Part shown: in pieces, positions 37,597 to 47,725 of the stretch
Position numbering within the stretch: position 1 is the stretch's first letter
Layout: each line of letters opens with the position of its first letter
Assembly (NCBI GenBank): GCA_014652975.1
Contig: BMZV01000001.1
Coordinates: 496,001-560,000 of the forward strand
Source of the DNA: Kocuria marina
Lineage (GTDB): Bacteria; Actinomycetota; Actinomycetes; Actinomycetales; Micrococcaceae
DNA length: 64,000 bases
Reading direction: 5' to 3'
The notes under the pieces: generated by a model
What the model was told of the DNA's origin: nothing
The model's input: only the letters and a program-made list of their open reading frames with translations
Databases searched by the model: none
Program-made: the position numbers and the translations under genes

Positions 37597-38433
37597 ATGT
37601 TGAGCACCAAGCAAAAAATCGGATGGACCGTCATCAGCATCGCGGTGCTGGTCTACGCGCTTTTCCCCGTCCTGTCCATCCTGATGACGTCCTTCAAATC
37701 CTCCTCGGACCTGAACTCGGGCAAGTTCATCCCCACGAAGTTCGTCACGAGCAACTACGAACAGATCTTCGTGGGCGATGCCAAGGACCTGTTCCTGCCG
37801 GCCCTGTGGAACTCGATCGGCATCTCACTGATCTCCACGTTCGTGGCCGTCGTGCTCGCGACACTGTGCGCCTACGCGATCGCACGCCTGGACTTCCCGG
37901 GCAAGAAGATCGTGCTGACCACCGCACTGATGGTCTCGATGTTCCCGGTGATCTCCATCGTCACGCCGCTGTTCAACCTGTGGCGCCAGGTGGGGCTCTA
38001 CGACACGTGGCTCGGCCTGATCATCCCCTACCTGTCCCTGACCCTGCCGATCTCCATCTGGACCCTGGCGGCGTTCTTCCAGCAGATCCCCTGGGACCTG
38101 GACCGCGCGGCCCAGGTGGACGGCGCCACCACGTGGCAGGCGTTCCGCAAGGTGATCGTGCCGCTCACGCTGCCGGGTGTCTTCACCACGGCGATCATCG
38201 CGTTCTTCATCGCGTGGAACGACTTCGTGTACGGCATCGGCCTGACCTCGACCTCCGCGGCGCGTCCCGTCCCGGCGGCACTCGCGTTCTTCACCGGCGC
38301 CTCGCAGTTCGAGGCCCCTGCGGGCGCGATTTCCGCGGCGGCGATCATCGTGACCATCCCTGTGGTGCTGCTCGTTCTGGCGTTCCAGCGCCAGATCGTC
38401 TCAGGCCTGACCCAGGGCGCGGTCAAGGGCTGA
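37597..38433 (+). CDS. ABC sugar importer permease (SugB/MalG type)
   Basis: This 278-residue permease has six membrane segments, with the EAA loop DLDRAAQVDGATTWQAFRKV. The ATG at 37597 is 5 bp after the previous gene and follows an AAGGGGAAG Shine-Dalgarno; longer in-frame readings upstream lie inside that gene. It forms a heterodimer with the product of 36623-37591. Confidence 0.94.
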   Translation: MLSTKQKIGWTVISIAVLVYALFPVLSILMTSFKSSSDLNSGKFIPTKFVTSNYEQIFVGDAKDLFLPALWNSIGISLISTFVAVVLATLCAYAIARLDFPGKKIVLTTALMVSMFPVISIVTPLFNLWRQVGLYDTWLGLIIPYLSLTLPISIWTLAAFFQQIPWDLDRAAQVDGATTWQAFRKVIVPLTLPGVFTTAIIAFFIAWNDFVYGIGLTSTSAARPVPAALAFFTGASQFEAPAGAISAAAIIVTIPVVLLVLAFQRQIVSGLTQGAVKG

Positions 38434-38479
38434 GCACGCCGCACCATCCACGCTTAGACATAGATAGGACTGAGTAGAT

Positions 38480-39802
38480 ATGGCAGCAATCACCATGGAA
38501 CACCTCGTCAAGAAGTACGACGACGGTTTCCCCGCGGTCAACGACATCTCCATCGACGTCGCCGATGGCGAGTTCCTGATCCTCGTGGGCCCCTCCGGCT
38601 GCGGAAAGTCCACGCTCCTGCGCATGGTCGTGGGCCTCGAGGACATCACCTCCGGGGACCTGAACATCAACGGGGTGCGCGTCAACGACAAGCAGCCGCG
38701 TGATCGCAACCTCTCAATGGTGTTCCAGAACTACGCGCTGTACCCGCACCTGTCGGTGTACGAGAACATCGCCTTCCCGCTGCGCCTGTCCAAGGGGCAG
38801 TTCAGCGAGGAAGAGATCGACCGCAAGGTGCGCGAGGCGGCGGACACCCTGGACCTCAACGAACACCTCGAGCGCAAGCCGGCGAACCTCTCCGGCGGTC
38901 AGCGCCAGCGCGTGGCCATGGGGCGCGCGATCGTGCGTGACGCGGACGCTTTCCTCTTCGACGAACCCCTGTCCAACCTGGACGCCAAGCTGCGCGGCCA
39001 GATGCGCACGGTGATCGCGCAGCTGCAGCGCCGCATGGGCATCACGTCGCTGTACGTGACCCACGACCAGACCGAGGCCATGACCCTCGGTGACCGTGTG
39101 GCCGTGCTCAAGCGTGGTCAGCTCCAGCAGATCGCGTCCCCGCGGGAGCTCTACGAACAGCCCGTCAACCTGTTCGTGGCGGGGTTCATCGGCGCTCCGT
39201 CCATGAACTTCATCCCGGCGCGCGTGAACGGCTCGGTGTTCCACACCCCGATCGGGGACATCGAGGTTCCGGAGCGCGTGCAGGGCAAGCTCACGAACGC
39301 CCCCGAGATCGTGCTGCTGGGCCTGCGCCCGGAGCACTTCGAGGACGCGAAGTTCGTGGACGAGACGAAAATCCCCCACGGGACCGTCTTCGACTCCGAA
39401 TTCACGCACACCGAGTGGCTGGGCAACCAGCAGTACGGCTACATCCACTACCAGCAGGATGCCGCCGTGCAGCACAAACTCAACGAGCTGGCCCAAGAGC
39501 TGGACGCTGACGAGATGCCCGCCCAGGTGGTCGTCTCCCTGGACGCGTCCTCCCGCATCCGCGGTGGCTCCACGGCAAAGATCTGGCTGGACAGCCGCAA
39601 GATGCACGTGTTCAACCCGGAGACGGGCGAGAACCTCACGCGTGACGCGGAGGCCGGTGCGGAGCTGACCCGCGAGGCCAACGAGGAGCGCAAGGCGGAG
39701 ATCGAGCGTTCGCGTCGGCACGTGGGCTCGGCGGGTTCCACCGAACGGTCCGACGGCGCGGTCACCGGCAACCACATGGACGGCAGCACCGCCGCTCGCT
39801 GA
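38480..39802 (+). CDS. ABC sugar importer ATPase (SugC/UgpC/MsmK type)
   Basis: This 440-residue ATPase has Walker A GPSGCGKST near residue 38, signature LSGGQRQRV and Walker B AFLFDEPLSNLDAKLR, followed by the regulatory OB-fold domain of the CUT1 sugar family. Such ATPases can serve several importers. The C-terminal ~50 residues are a charged, non-conserved tail. The start lies 46 bp after the permease stop, the only real gap in the operon. Confidence 0.94.
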   Translation: MAAITMEHLVKKYDDGFPAVNDISIDVADGEFLILVGPSGCGKSTLLRMVVGLEDITSGDLNINGVRVNDKQPRDRNLSMVFQNYALYPHLSVYENIAFPLRLSKGQFSEEEIDRKVREAADTLDLNEHLERKPANLSGGQRQRVAMGRAIVRDADAFLFDEPLSNLDAKLRGQMRTVIAQLQRRMGITSLYVTHDQTEAMTLGDRVAVLKRGQLQQIASPRELYEQPVNLFVAGFIGAPSMNFIPARVNGSVFHTPIGDIEVPERVQGKLTNAPEIVLLGLRPEHFEDAKFVDETKIPHGTVFDSEFTHTEWLGNQQYGYIHYQQDAAVQHKLNELAQELDADEMPAQVVVSLDASSRIRGGSTAKIWLDSRKMHVFNPETGENLTRDAEAGAELTREANEERKAEIERSRRHVGSAGSTERSDGAVTGNHMDGSTAAR

Positions 39803-39845
39803 GCATCCGGCACGGGCCGTGGCACACCGCGGCCCCGCCGACCGT

Positions 39846-39882
39846 ACGACGGCCGGTCCCCGAGAAGGGGGTCGGCCGTCGT
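39846..39882 (+). terminator. Terminator of sugar importer operon
   Basis: A 10-bp stem (39846-39855 with 39873-39882), extended by an inner CCCC/GGGG pairing, lies 43 bp after the ATPase stop. Confidence 0.65.
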
Positions 39883-40156
39883 CGTACCCGGAACCGCCCG
39901 GGCCCGCTCGGGCGCCACGCTCCGCGGCCGAGCCGGAAGGCGGAAGGCGCGGGGCACGTCTCCGCCCGGCCCCCGAAAGGAACCGAGCGACCTCGTCGCC
40001 CAGGGAACCGAACGTCGTCGTGGTCCAGGGCAGCGCTGGAGGCGCCACGGCCCGCGGTGGGACCCGAAGCCGGGGGTCAGAGCCCGGCCTGGCCCCTGCA
40101 CGGGAACCGAGCGCCGTCGCACCCGGACGGCTCTGCTGCCGACTGGGGCGGGTGTA
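39883..40156. repeat. Non-coding gap with GGAACCGA repeats
   Basis: The stretch between the importer and the PH-domain gene holds three degenerate units beginning GGAACCGA (39979, 40004 and 40103; the first two are 25 bp apart), each followed by a CGTCG core. I see no gene or promoter here. Confidence 0.4.
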
Positions 40157-40807
40157 TCAGGCGGGGCCCCGCGTGAAGGCCCACCACACGAACAGGGCGA
40201 CCGCCGCGATCAGCGCGCACGACGTCGCGACGTAGCGCACACGCGGGTAGCGCACCCGCCACGCGACGAGCCGGGGCCAGTGCTCCGTGAGCTGCGCCGG
40301 CGTGGCCCGCTGGAAGTTGACGTGCTGGGCGCCGCTCGCCCGGGCCAGCTCGTCCAGGGTGCGCGCGTCCCAGACCGTCCCGTCCAGGAAGAGCGCCGAG
40401 CGCCCGGCCTGGGTGACGAACCAGAGGCAGGGTCGACCGCGGGACCCGCGGCTGCGCGGGCGCGCCGCGAGCAGCGTCCGGACCGTGACCACCTGGGCGA
40501 TCCGCTCGCGGGGCACGGCCCGGAAACCGACCCAGCGGGAGAGCAGGACGTGGTGCGCGGTGAGCACCACGAGCGCGGGGCGCAGGTAGGCGTAGGCCGT
40601 CACGAGGCCCACGAGGGCGAGCAGGAGCAGCACGCCCATCGCGGGGCCGGCCGGGCGGCGGTACCCGATCACGAACACCGCGACGACCACGAGCAACAGC
40701 GGGGGAAGTGCCGCGCCGAGCCGGCGGCCGTACGACCCCATTCGGGGGTGGAACACGTGTTCCGGTGCCCCGTACTTCGCCGGGATCTGTCGGATGGTTT
40801 CCGCCAT
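40157..40807 (-). CDS. PH-domain-like membrane protein
   Basis: This 216-residue protein has two membrane helices (about residues 30-50 and 54-76), then a bacterial PH-like domain of about 100 residues that begins LVVLTAHHVLLSRWVGF and contains VPRERIAQVV, then a third helix near the C-terminus. This is the layout of the YdbT/DUF304-type proteins, whose biochemical role is unclear. The gene stands alone between non-coding stretches. Confidence 0.75.
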   Translation of the reverse strand: MAETIRQIPAKYGAPEHVFHPRMGSYGRRLGAALPPLLLVVVAVFVIGYRRPAGPAMGVLLLLALVGLVTAYAYLRPALVVLTAHHVLLSRWVGFRAVPRERIAQVVTVRTLLAARPRSRGSRGRPCLWFVTQAGRSALFLDGTVWDARTLDELARASGAQHVNFQRATPAQLTEHWPRLVAWRVRYPRVRYVATSCALIAAVALFVWWAFTRGPA

Positions 40808-40978
40808 GAGCCGCCCTCGTGCCTGCCGTCCTCGGGGATCACACCGGAGTGGGCGATCGCGCCGTCCGGGGGCGGTGCCCCCGCGCCGCCCGGTTCAGCC
40901 TAGCGGCCCGGCAGCGGGCGGGTCATCGCCGGGACACGCGGGGCCCGCTCCCCGGGACGTCCACTAGCGTGGGGACTC

Positions 40979-41959
40979 ATGGAACCCAGTGAACGCATCG
41001 TCAGGGCCGTGGGGGCATGGTTCGTCCTGATCCTGCTGGCGCTCGCGGGTGCGGCTGTGACCATTGCGCTCGTTAACAAGTACGCGTACGGGCCCGAGAC
41101 GGACGTACGCGATTACTTCCAGGCACTCCAGGCCGGCGACGGCGGCAAGGCCCTGGGGTTGCTCAACGCCCAGGTCCCGGACTCCAACGCGGCCCTGTTG
41201 GACGGCGAACCCCTGGCCGAGGCGAGCAAGGGACTCGAGGACGTGTCCGTGCGCACCGTCGCGTTGTCCGGGGACCGGGCGGTGGTGCGGGCGAGCTACA
41301 CGCTGAACGGTCATGAGGTGTCCTCCGAGTTCACGCTCCACCCCGCGGAGACGCAATGGGGGTTCTTCACGGTGTGGGACTTCGATCCCTCCACGCTGCC
41401 CACCATGAACGTGGCCATGCCGGGTTCCACCGCGGTGGACATCAACGGCGCGTCCGTGGCGCTCCCCGGGTCCTCCCGTGAGTTCGCGGTCTTCTACCCC
41501 GGGATCTACACGGGCTCCTACACCTCCCCCATGGTGCGCGCCGAGCCGCAGGAGGTGGCCGTGAGCGACGCCCGGGAGAACACCACCATGAAGCTCGAGG
41601 CCGAGCCGTCCGAACGCCTCACCCACCAGGTGGACAAACAGATCCACGAGCACCTGGACGAGTGTGCCGCACAGGACAGCCTCTACCCCGCGGGATGCCC
41701 CTTCTCCTATCAGTTCGACGGACGCATCCAGGGCCGCGTCTCCTGGAGCATCAAGGACTACCCCACGCCCTACGTCTCCTTGGAGGACGCCGCCGCGGGC
41801 CGCTGGCACGTGCCCGACAGCCGGGGGATCGCGCGCATCGAGTTCACCGCGGTGGACCTCTATGACGGCACCACATCCCAGGTCACCGATGAGGTCCCGT
41901 TCCTGCTGAGCGCGGACGTGAGGGTCACCGGGGACGAGGTGACCCTCACGCCGCGCTGA
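40979..41959 (+). CDS. Membrane-anchored extracytoplasmic protein, unknown function
   Basis: I do not recognise this 326-residue protein. One N-terminal membrane helix (about residues 13-33) is followed by a long extracytoplasmic region. The first part (DVRDYFQALQAGDGGKALGL) resembles the DUF4878/NTF2-like lumen domains of actinobacterial lipoproteins. The only two cysteines of the exported part (DECAAQDSLYPAGC) are 12 residues apart and could form a disulfide. A TAGCGT box at 40965-40970 is 8 nt from the ATG, so it is probably leaderless. Confidence 0.8.
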   Translation: MEPSERIVRAVGAWFVLILLALAGAAVTIALVNKYAYGPETDVRDYFQALQAGDGGKALGLLNAQVPDSNAALLDGEPLAEASKGLEDVSVRTVALSGDRAVVRASYTLNGHEVSSEFTLHPAETQWGFFTVWDFDPSTLPTMNVAMPGSTAVDINGASVALPGSSREFAVFYPGIYTGSYTSPMVRAEPQEVAVSDARENTTMKLEAEPSERLTHQVDKQIHEHLDECAAQDSLYPAGCPFSYQFDGRIQGRVSWSIKDYPTPYVSLEDAAAGRWHVPDSRGIARIEFTAVDLYDGTTSQVTDEVPFLLSADVRVTGDEVTLTPR

Positions 41960-41985
41960 CGGGCGGACGCCGCGCTGACGGGTGT

Positions 41986-42011
41986 GCCCCGGGTGCATCT
42001 GCGCCCGGGGC
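41986..42011. terminator. Terminator between convergent genes
   Basis: An 8-bp GC stem (GCCCCGGG at 41986-41993 with CCCGGGGC at 42004-42011) lies between the gene above and the NHL-thioredoxin gene. A 16-bp direct repeat, ACGCCGCGCTGACGGG, overlaps the end of the upstream gene. Confidence 0.55.
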
Positions 42012-42077
42012 GGGTGGTGGGAGACGGATTGGGCGGGGCGTGGGAGAAGGACGGGCCGTGGTGCCCGTGGGCCCCGC

Positions 42078-43982
42078 TCAGTCCGTTCCGCGCAGGTCCA
42101 GCGTGAGTCCTGCCGGGGCCTGCGGGTCCACCGTGAACGGGATCCCCCAGTCCTGCTGGTACAGGTGGCACGCCGCGTGCTCCGGGATCTCCCCGTCCGG
42201 GGAGCCGTCGCACGCCGCCGCGCGGGCCGTGATGTGCAGGACCCCCTCCGTGACACCGTCCGCGATCCGCAGGGAGCGGGTCAGCCCCTGGGCGGTCCCG
42301 TCACCCTGCACGAGCGCGTCCTCCGGGGACGAGGACACCTTCAGCTGCGTGGGATCACCCCACCGGGTGTCGAGCTTCTGACCCGTGGGGGCCGAGAACC
42401 GCACCGTGAGCTCGAGCTCCCCGGGGGCCACCGGCGTGCGCTTGCGCTGCATGCTGGCCGCACCCTCGTCTACGGTCTGGGCCTGCTTGGGCACCGCCAC
42501 CCGCACGAGGCGGTGGGCATTGGCCTCCACGACCACCAGGACGGGCTCGTCGTGGCTCGTGTCGAGCAGGACGTCGGAGGGCTCAGCGAGTCCGCGGGTC
42601 AGCGTGGAGACCTCACCGGTTGCGGGGTCGAACCGGCGCACCGCACCGTTGTAGGTGTCGGCCACGGCCACGGATCCGTCCGGGAGCACGCACACCCCCA
42701 GGCAGTGCTGGAACCGTGCCTGATCGGCCGGCCCGTCCCGGAACCCGAAGTCGAACAGTCCGAGTCCCACGGCGGATTCCACCGATGCGGACCCGTCCTC
42801 GCCGAAGCGCACGCTGCGCAGCGCGGAGGACTCGGAGTCCGCGACCCACACGGCCCCGTGGGCGTCTTGAGCCAGGCCGGAGGGCTGGGCGAACCAGCTC
42901 TCGGGCGCGGAACCGTCGCGCAGTCCCTCGTCCCCGGTCCCGGCCAGCACGGCGAGCGCCCCGGTGCGCGGGTCGAACGAGAACAGTTGGTGCGTCCCGG
43001 CCATCGCGACCACCAGGGTGTCCGCGGCGTCGGACCACGTCACGTCCCACGGGGAGGACAGCGCCACGGACGTGGCCGGGGCATCCTGCGGGATCTCGTT
43101 GGGGTCCACGCCGCGCGCGCGGGCGTCGTCGAGCAGGCGCTGGACGCCATTGCCCGCCAAAGTGCGCACCGCGCCGGTGCCCAGTTCCACGCCGCGCAGC
43201 CGGTGGTTGACGATGTCCGCGACCACGAGGTCGTAGCCGACGTCGGCACGCACGCGCTCGGGGAGCACCGCGATGCCCTGGGGTTCGTTGAACCGCGCGG
43301 CGTCCCGGGGGCCGTCCGCCCAGCCCTTGGTGCCCGAACCGATGGCCCGACGAACCGTGGTGAGGTCCTCCTCGAGCTGGACCAGGCGGTGGTGACCGGT
43401 GTCGCTGACCATGAAGGAACCGTCCGGAAGGACCACGACCTTGCCGGGGAAGCGCAGGTCCCCCTCGGGCTGCGGGCGCGGGACGTAGGGGCCGTCCCCG
43501 CGGTGCAGGGTGCCCTTGGCGTCGTGCTCGGCCACGAGTTCGGACACGAGGGATTCCAGCCCCTGGACGTGGCCCTCACCCGAGAGGTGCGCCACGATGT
43601 ACCCCTCGGGATCCACGACCACCAGGGTGGGCCACGCGCGCGCCGTGTAGGCGTCCCACGTGCTCAACCGGGGGTCGTCGAGCACCGGGTGGGTGATCTC
43701 GTAGCGATCCACCGCCGCGGCCAGTGCGTCCGGGTCCGCCTCGTGCTCGAACTTGGGGGAATGCACACCCACGGTCACGAGCACGTCCGCGTACTTCTCC
43801 TCGAGGGGGCGCAGCTCGTCCAGCACGTGCAGGCAGTTGATGCAGCAGAAGGACCAGAAGTCCAGGATCACGATCTTGCCCCGCAGCGCCTGCAGGTCCA
43901 GTCGCTCACCGCCGGTGTTCAGCCAGGCTCTGCCCTCAAGTTCCGAGGCGCGGACGGGTGTGTTCATGCGTGCGGAGGTCAC
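42078..43982 (-). CDS. Thioredoxin-like protein with NHL-repeat propeller
   Basis: This protein of about 634 residues has an N-terminal thioredoxin fold of the AhpC/TlpA kind, with LDFWSFCCINCLHVLDEL giving the redox pair C-I-N-C (about residues 47-50). NHL beta-propeller repeats follow (VLPDGSFMVSDTGHHRLVQ and GSVAVADTYNGAVRRFD), then a beta domain. The family is widespread but its substrate is unsettled. I prefer GTG 43982: a TAACGT box near 44031-44036 (minus strand) would place the transcript start downstream of the TTG at 44030. An ATG at 43967 is also possible. Confidence 0.85.
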   Translation of the reverse strand: MTSARMNTPVRASELEGRAWLNTGGERLDLQALRGKIVILDFWSFCCINCLHVLDELRPLEEKYADVLVTVGVHSPKFEHEADPDALAAAVDRYEITHPVLDDPRLSTWDAYTARAWPTLVVVDPEGYIVAHLSGEGHVQGLESLVSELVAEHDAKGTLHRGDGPYVPRPQPEGDLRFPGKVVVLPDGSFMVSDTGHHRLVQLEEDLTTVRRAIGSGTKGWADGPRDAARFNEPQGIAVLPERVRADVGYDLVVADIVNHRLRGVELGTGAVRTLAGNGVQRLLDDARARGVDPNEIPQDAPATSVALSSPWDVTWSDAADTLVVAMAGTHQLFSFDPRTGALAVLAGTGDEGLRDGSAPESWFAQPSGLAQDAHGAVWVADSESSALRSVRFGEDGSASVESAVGLGLFDFGFRDGPADQARFQHCLGVCVLPDGSVAVADTYNGAVRRFDPATGEVSTLTRGLAEPSDVLLDTSHDEPVLVVVEANAHRLVRVAVPKQAQTVDEGAASMQRKRTPVAPGELELTVRFSAPTGQKLDTRWGDPTQLKVSSSPEDALVQGDGTAQGLTRSLRIADGVTEGVLHITARAAACDGSPDGEIPEHAACHLYQQDWGIPFTVDPQAPAGLTLDLRGTD

Positions 43983-44136
43983 GGTGTCTGGGTCCTTCCA
44001 CCGGGGGTCAGGGGTTTCTTCCTGGGACAACGTTATCCACGGGGCAGAGCTTCCCGTGCGTTACGTGACGTTCCCGAACACCCCGCGGACCCGTCCGCCA
44101 CCCGCCCGGCCTCGCCCGCGCCCGTCCCGGCGGACG

Positions 44137-46398
44137 TCAACGACGCCGCTCGTCCCGCTCCGCGAGCTCGGCCATCATCTCGTTGTAGGCGCGCAGTTCG
44201 GCGTCGTCCGTGCGATCGGCCTGCCGGTCCACCCGGCGGTTCTCCTTGGCGCCCTCCATGGCCCACAGCACGGCCACGATGACGGCGAGCAGGAACGTGG
44301 GGAACTCGCCGATCCCCCACATGAGCATGCCGCCGAGCTGCTGGTCGTCCAGGGCGCTGGGACCCCACGGGCGGCCCATGTTGCCGAACCACGAGGCCTG
44401 CAGCACCGTGGTCAGGCTCATGATGCTGATGCCGATGAACGCGTGCGCGGCCATGGTCGCGAGCAGCAGCACGAGACGCATGGGGTAGCTGGGCCGGCGC
44501 GGGATGGGGTCGATGCCGATCAGCACGAGCGCGAACATGTACCCCGTGAACAGGAAGTGCACCATCATGAACTCGTGGCCCACGTGGTAGCGCAGCGTGA
44601 AGCGGAACAGGTCCGTAAAGTAGAACAGCACGATCGAGAACGCGAAGTTCGCGGCCGCGAAGATCGGGTGCGTCACGATCCTGCCCCACGTGGAGTGCAC
44701 GAGACGCAGGATCCACTCACGCGGGCCGCGGGTACCGTCCCGGCGTGGTTCGAGGGCCTTGAGCACCACGGTGACGGGGGCGCCCGAGACCAGGAACAGC
44801 GGCACGATCATGGTCAGGCTCATGTGCTCGACCATGTGGGCGGAGAACAGCACGCGGGCGTAGACCGCCACCCCGCCGCTCGTCGCGTAGAGCAGTGTCG
44901 CCAGACCCACGAACCAGGACACGGTGCGCAGCACGGACCACGAGTCCCCGCGGCGCCACACCTTGATCGCGGCCCACAGGTACACCACGGCCAGGAACAC
45001 GACCACGGCCACCCAGAACCAGTCCAGACGCCACGTGGTGAACCAGCGGGCGAACGTGGGCTCCGGGGGCAGTTCGTACCACGTGAGGATCCGCGCCGGG
45101 GAGGCGTCCGGTGCGAGCTCCTCCGGGACGGGCGGGGCGGTGCGGCTCAGGGCCGTGGCGATGCCCATGAGCAGCCCCATGAGCACCACTTCCACCACGA
45201 GCACGCGCCACATGGTGGCCGCGCGGGACCGGGAGCCGTCCGCGACCCCGGGGATCAGCCACTGCCGGTGCGCGAAACCCGCCAGGGCCAACAACAGGGT
45301 CAGCACGAGTTTGGTGAGCGCCAGGATCCCGTAGGAAGACGTCAGCTGCTCCCACGTTCCGATGCGCACCGCGGCATTGATGATCCCGGAGAGCAACACC
45401 AGCAGGTAGCAGCCCAGAGCCACCACGGAGTAGCGCCGCAGTACGACCGCGAGCAGGGGTTCGGTGTGGCGGGAGCCCCCGCGGCCGCTGACCGTGAACT
45501 CGCGGGACAGCAGCGGTCCCACCCAGATCAGCACCAGCAGCCCGCCAACCCACAGGCACACTCCCAGCAGGTGCAGCCCCAGGGAGTTCACCGCACCCAT
45601 GTGGTCCGCACCGCCTGCGGCGTGACCGTTGAGGGCCAGCGCCACGATCGCCACGAAGGACAGCGCGAGGGTGCAGAACAGTCCCAGCAGCGCACGCACG
45701 CCGAACACCAGGGTCGTGACCACGGCGGCCACCATCACGATCGCCGCTTGGGACTGGCCCGTGGCGATCCCGGTGATGTAGTGCAGCAACTGTTGGGTGT
45801 AGTTGCCCCCCGTGCCGATACCGGATCCGGAGACGTCCGAGTACGTGAAGATCAGCACGGCCACGGCCGCCACGGTCCACACCACGGCCGCGGCCTCCAC
45901 GAGCTGCATGACGCTGCGGAAGACCGGGTGTTCCGGTTCGCCCGCCTGGTCCTTGCTGTTGCGCGGTGGCCGTTTCCGGGAGCGGTCCGCGAACCGGGGC
46001 ACCACGCCGATCGCCAGCAGCAACCCGCCCATCACCACCGTCATCGCGATGTTGTGGACGGTTTCCACCACGGGCAGCCCCCAGCGCACGAGCGTTCCCG
46101 GGTCCGCGACCTGCCGGGGGGCGGCCGCTCCCCCGTAGACCAGGGCCGCGGTCATCCCGATCATGGCCGCGACGAGCACGACCGTGATGGTCCACGGGCT
46201 CACGCTCACCGCTCCCGCGGGAGCGGTCCCGCCGTTCGGTGAACTCGCACCGTTCGACGAGCTCGCGCCCCTCGACGAGCCGGCGCCGAGCGGGCGTCCG
46301 GCATCCGGCGCGCTGTCGCGCTCACGGCCGGGAGCGACGTCGCCCCGCGAACCGTCCCGGCGCGGGCCGGTGTCCCTGGTGCGTGCGCTGGTACTCAT
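44137..46398 (-). CDS. Fused CopD copper-resistance and CtaG oxidase-assembly protein
   Basis: This 753-residue membrane protein begins with a ~45-residue disordered Arg/Gly/Ser stretch. Next comes a CopD-like region (about residues 70-390, with GADHMGAVNSLGLHLLGVCLWVGGLL carrying His and Trp), and then the Caa3_CtaG domain with LFSAHMVEHMSLTMIVP and HVGHEFMMVHFLFTGYMF. These histidines and methionines are likely copper ligands. CtaG-type proteins assist copper insertion into cytochrome c oxidase. It closes a copper gene cluster. Confidence 0.92.
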   Translation of the reverse strand: MSTSARTRDTGPRRDGSRGDVAPGRERDSAPDAGRPLGAGSSRGASSSNGASSPNGGTAPAGAVSVSPWTITVVLVAAMIGMTAALVYGGAAAPRQVADPGTLVRWGLPVVETVHNIAMTVVMGGLLLAIGVVPRFADRSRKRPPRNSKDQAGEPEHPVFRSVMQLVEAAAVVWTVAAVAVLIFTYSDVSGSGIGTGGNYTQQLLHYITGIATGQSQAAIVMVAAVVTTLVFGVRALLGLFCTLALSFVAIVALALNGHAAGGADHMGAVNSLGLHLLGVCLWVGGLLVLIWVGPLLSREFTVSGRGGSRHTEPLLAVVLRRYSVVALGCYLLVLLSGIINAAVRIGTWEQLTSSYGILALTKLVLTLLLALAGFAHRQWLIPGVADGSRSRAATMWRVLVVEVVLMGLLMGIATALSRTAPPVPEELAPDASPARILTWYELPPEPTFARWFTTWRLDWFWVAVVVFLAVVYLWAAIKVWRRGDSWSVLRTVSWFVGLATLLYATSGGVAVYARVLFSAHMVEHMSLTMIVPLFLVSGAPVTVVLKALEPRRDGTRGPREWILRLVHSTWGRIVTHPIFAAANFAFSIVLFYFTDLFRFTLRYHVGHEFMMVHFLFTGYMFALVLIGIDPIPRRPSYPMRLVLLLATMAAHAFIGISIMSLTTVLQASWFGNMGRPWGPSALDDQQLGGMLMWGIGEFPTFLLAVIVAVLWAMEGAKENRRVDRQADRTDDAELRAYNEMMAELAERDERRR

Positions 46399-46453
46399 CG
46401 TGGCGTTCCTCCGGCCCGTTGATTCTCTCGTTGTGCTGCTCCGCGCGCGGGGG

Positions 46454-47725
46454 TCACATGAACAACGTGTCCCCGATGAACCCCCCCGCTTCGCAACCCG
46501 GCGGGACAGCGAACACGGCGGATCCGATGGGCACGGTCCACGTGTTCAGCATGTCCAACTGCGCCAGCCGCCGCTGGATGGGCACGAACTGTTTCACGGG
46601 GTCTGACTGGTAGGACGCGAAGATCAGCCCCGTGTTGGACACACCGCCCCGGACGTCCCCGGAGCGGCTGTGCCCGGACGCGTCACTCACCGCCAGATCG
46701 TAGTTGTACACCCTGCGGAAGATCTTCTCATCCGGGTTGTCGCTGCGCGAACGCCGCACATGACTGTAGGACGAGATGACCGGGAATCCCAGGGGACCCT
46801 TGGCCTCGAAGTCCGGTTCGTCGTGCTCGGCGGCGCCCGTCAACGGTGCGCCGTTCGACAACCGGCGCCCCACCGAGTCCTCGCGCGCGGGGGTGTCGGC
46901 CTCGTCCCACGTGTCCAGGTTCATGTGGATCCGCCGGATCACCACGGATGTCCCGTTCTCGATCCACGGGGTGAACCCGCCCTGACCGTAGACGACCTTC
47001 TCGTGATCAGCCTCCCCCGGGTACGGGTTCACGGTGCCGTCCACCTGACCGAAGAGGTTGCGCGTGGTCTGACCGTCCGGGGTGGCGCCCACGGTGTTGC
47101 GGAACCCGTCCTGCACCCAGCGCACGGTCGCGAAGGACCGGACGTCCTTGAGCAGCACCCGCTGGGCGTGGGCCATGGTCAGCTTGTCGTCGCAGCACAG
47201 CTGCAGCAACAGGTCCCCCTGATTCCACCGGTCCTGCAGTTTGTCGATCGTGAAAGCGGGCAAGGGCTTGAGCCATTGCGGGGCCCGGTCGGCGTCGATC
47301 ACGGCCATGGCCCGCGGTCCGAAACCCACCGTGACGGTCAGCCGCGAGGGGTTCTGGGCGAGCCAGGGTTCCTGGTCGTTGACGGGGGCGGTGCCCTGCG
47401 TGAGGGCCGCGGCGTCGTCCGTGAGCACGCGCAGCAACCGCCGCAGTGCGTCCCGGTCCACGTCCCGGTGCAGGTTCAGGGCGATGAACACGCAGAACGC
47501 CTGCGGCAGCGTGGCCACGCCCGCCTGTCGTGGGCCGTGGAAGGCTTCGGTCCGCAGCCCGGGCCGTTGGCTGTCCTGTCCCGCCGCCGCGAGCCGGGGG
47601 TCCTCGGCGCCGAGGGCCGCAGCGGAAACCGCCCCGAGTCCCGTGGCGCCGGCGCCGGCGACCGCGCCCGTGAGCAACGATCGCCGGCTCCACCCCGAAG
47701 CGGAAGGGCCCCGATCAGTGGTCAT
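46454..47725 (-). CDS. DyP-type haem peroxidase (EfeB-like), Tat-exported
   Basis: This 423-residue protein has a twin-arginine signal (RRSLLTGAVAGAGATGLGAVSA). The dye-decolourising peroxidase signature G-x-x-D-G is present as LFGQVDGTVNP, and the proximal histidine lies in SYSHVRRSR. EfeB relatives oxidise phenolic dyes or extract iron from haem outside the membrane. No efeU or efeO lies nearby; instead its ATG overlaps the end of a copper-binding lipoprotein gene by 11 bp, so it appears to work with copper handling here. Confidence 0.92.
   Translation of the reverse strand: MTTDRGPSASGWSRRSLLTGAVAGAGATGLGAVSAAALGAEDPRLAAAGQDSQRPGLRTEAFHGPRQAGVATLPQAFCVFIALNLHRDVDRDALRRLLRVLTDDAAALTQGTAPVNDQEPWLAQNPSRLTVTVGFGPRAMAVIDADRAPQWLKPLPAFTIDKLQDRWNQGDLLLQLCCDDKLTMAHAQRVLLKDVRSFATVRWVQDGFRNTVGATPDGQTTRNLFGQVDGTVNPYPGEADHEKVVYGQGGFTPWIENGTSVVIRRIHMNLDTWDEADTPAREDSVGRRLSNGAPLTGAAEHDEPDFEAKGPLGFPVISSYSHVRRSRSDNPDEKIFRRVYNYDLAVSDASGHSRSGDVRGGVSNTGLIFASYQSDPVKQFVPIQRRLAQLDMLNTWTVPIGSAVFAVPPGCEAGGFIGDTLFM

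Noticed and set aside
39979..40127. CRISPR-like array in the gap after the sugar importer
   Set aside because: Only three degenerate units with uneven spacing and no cas genes.
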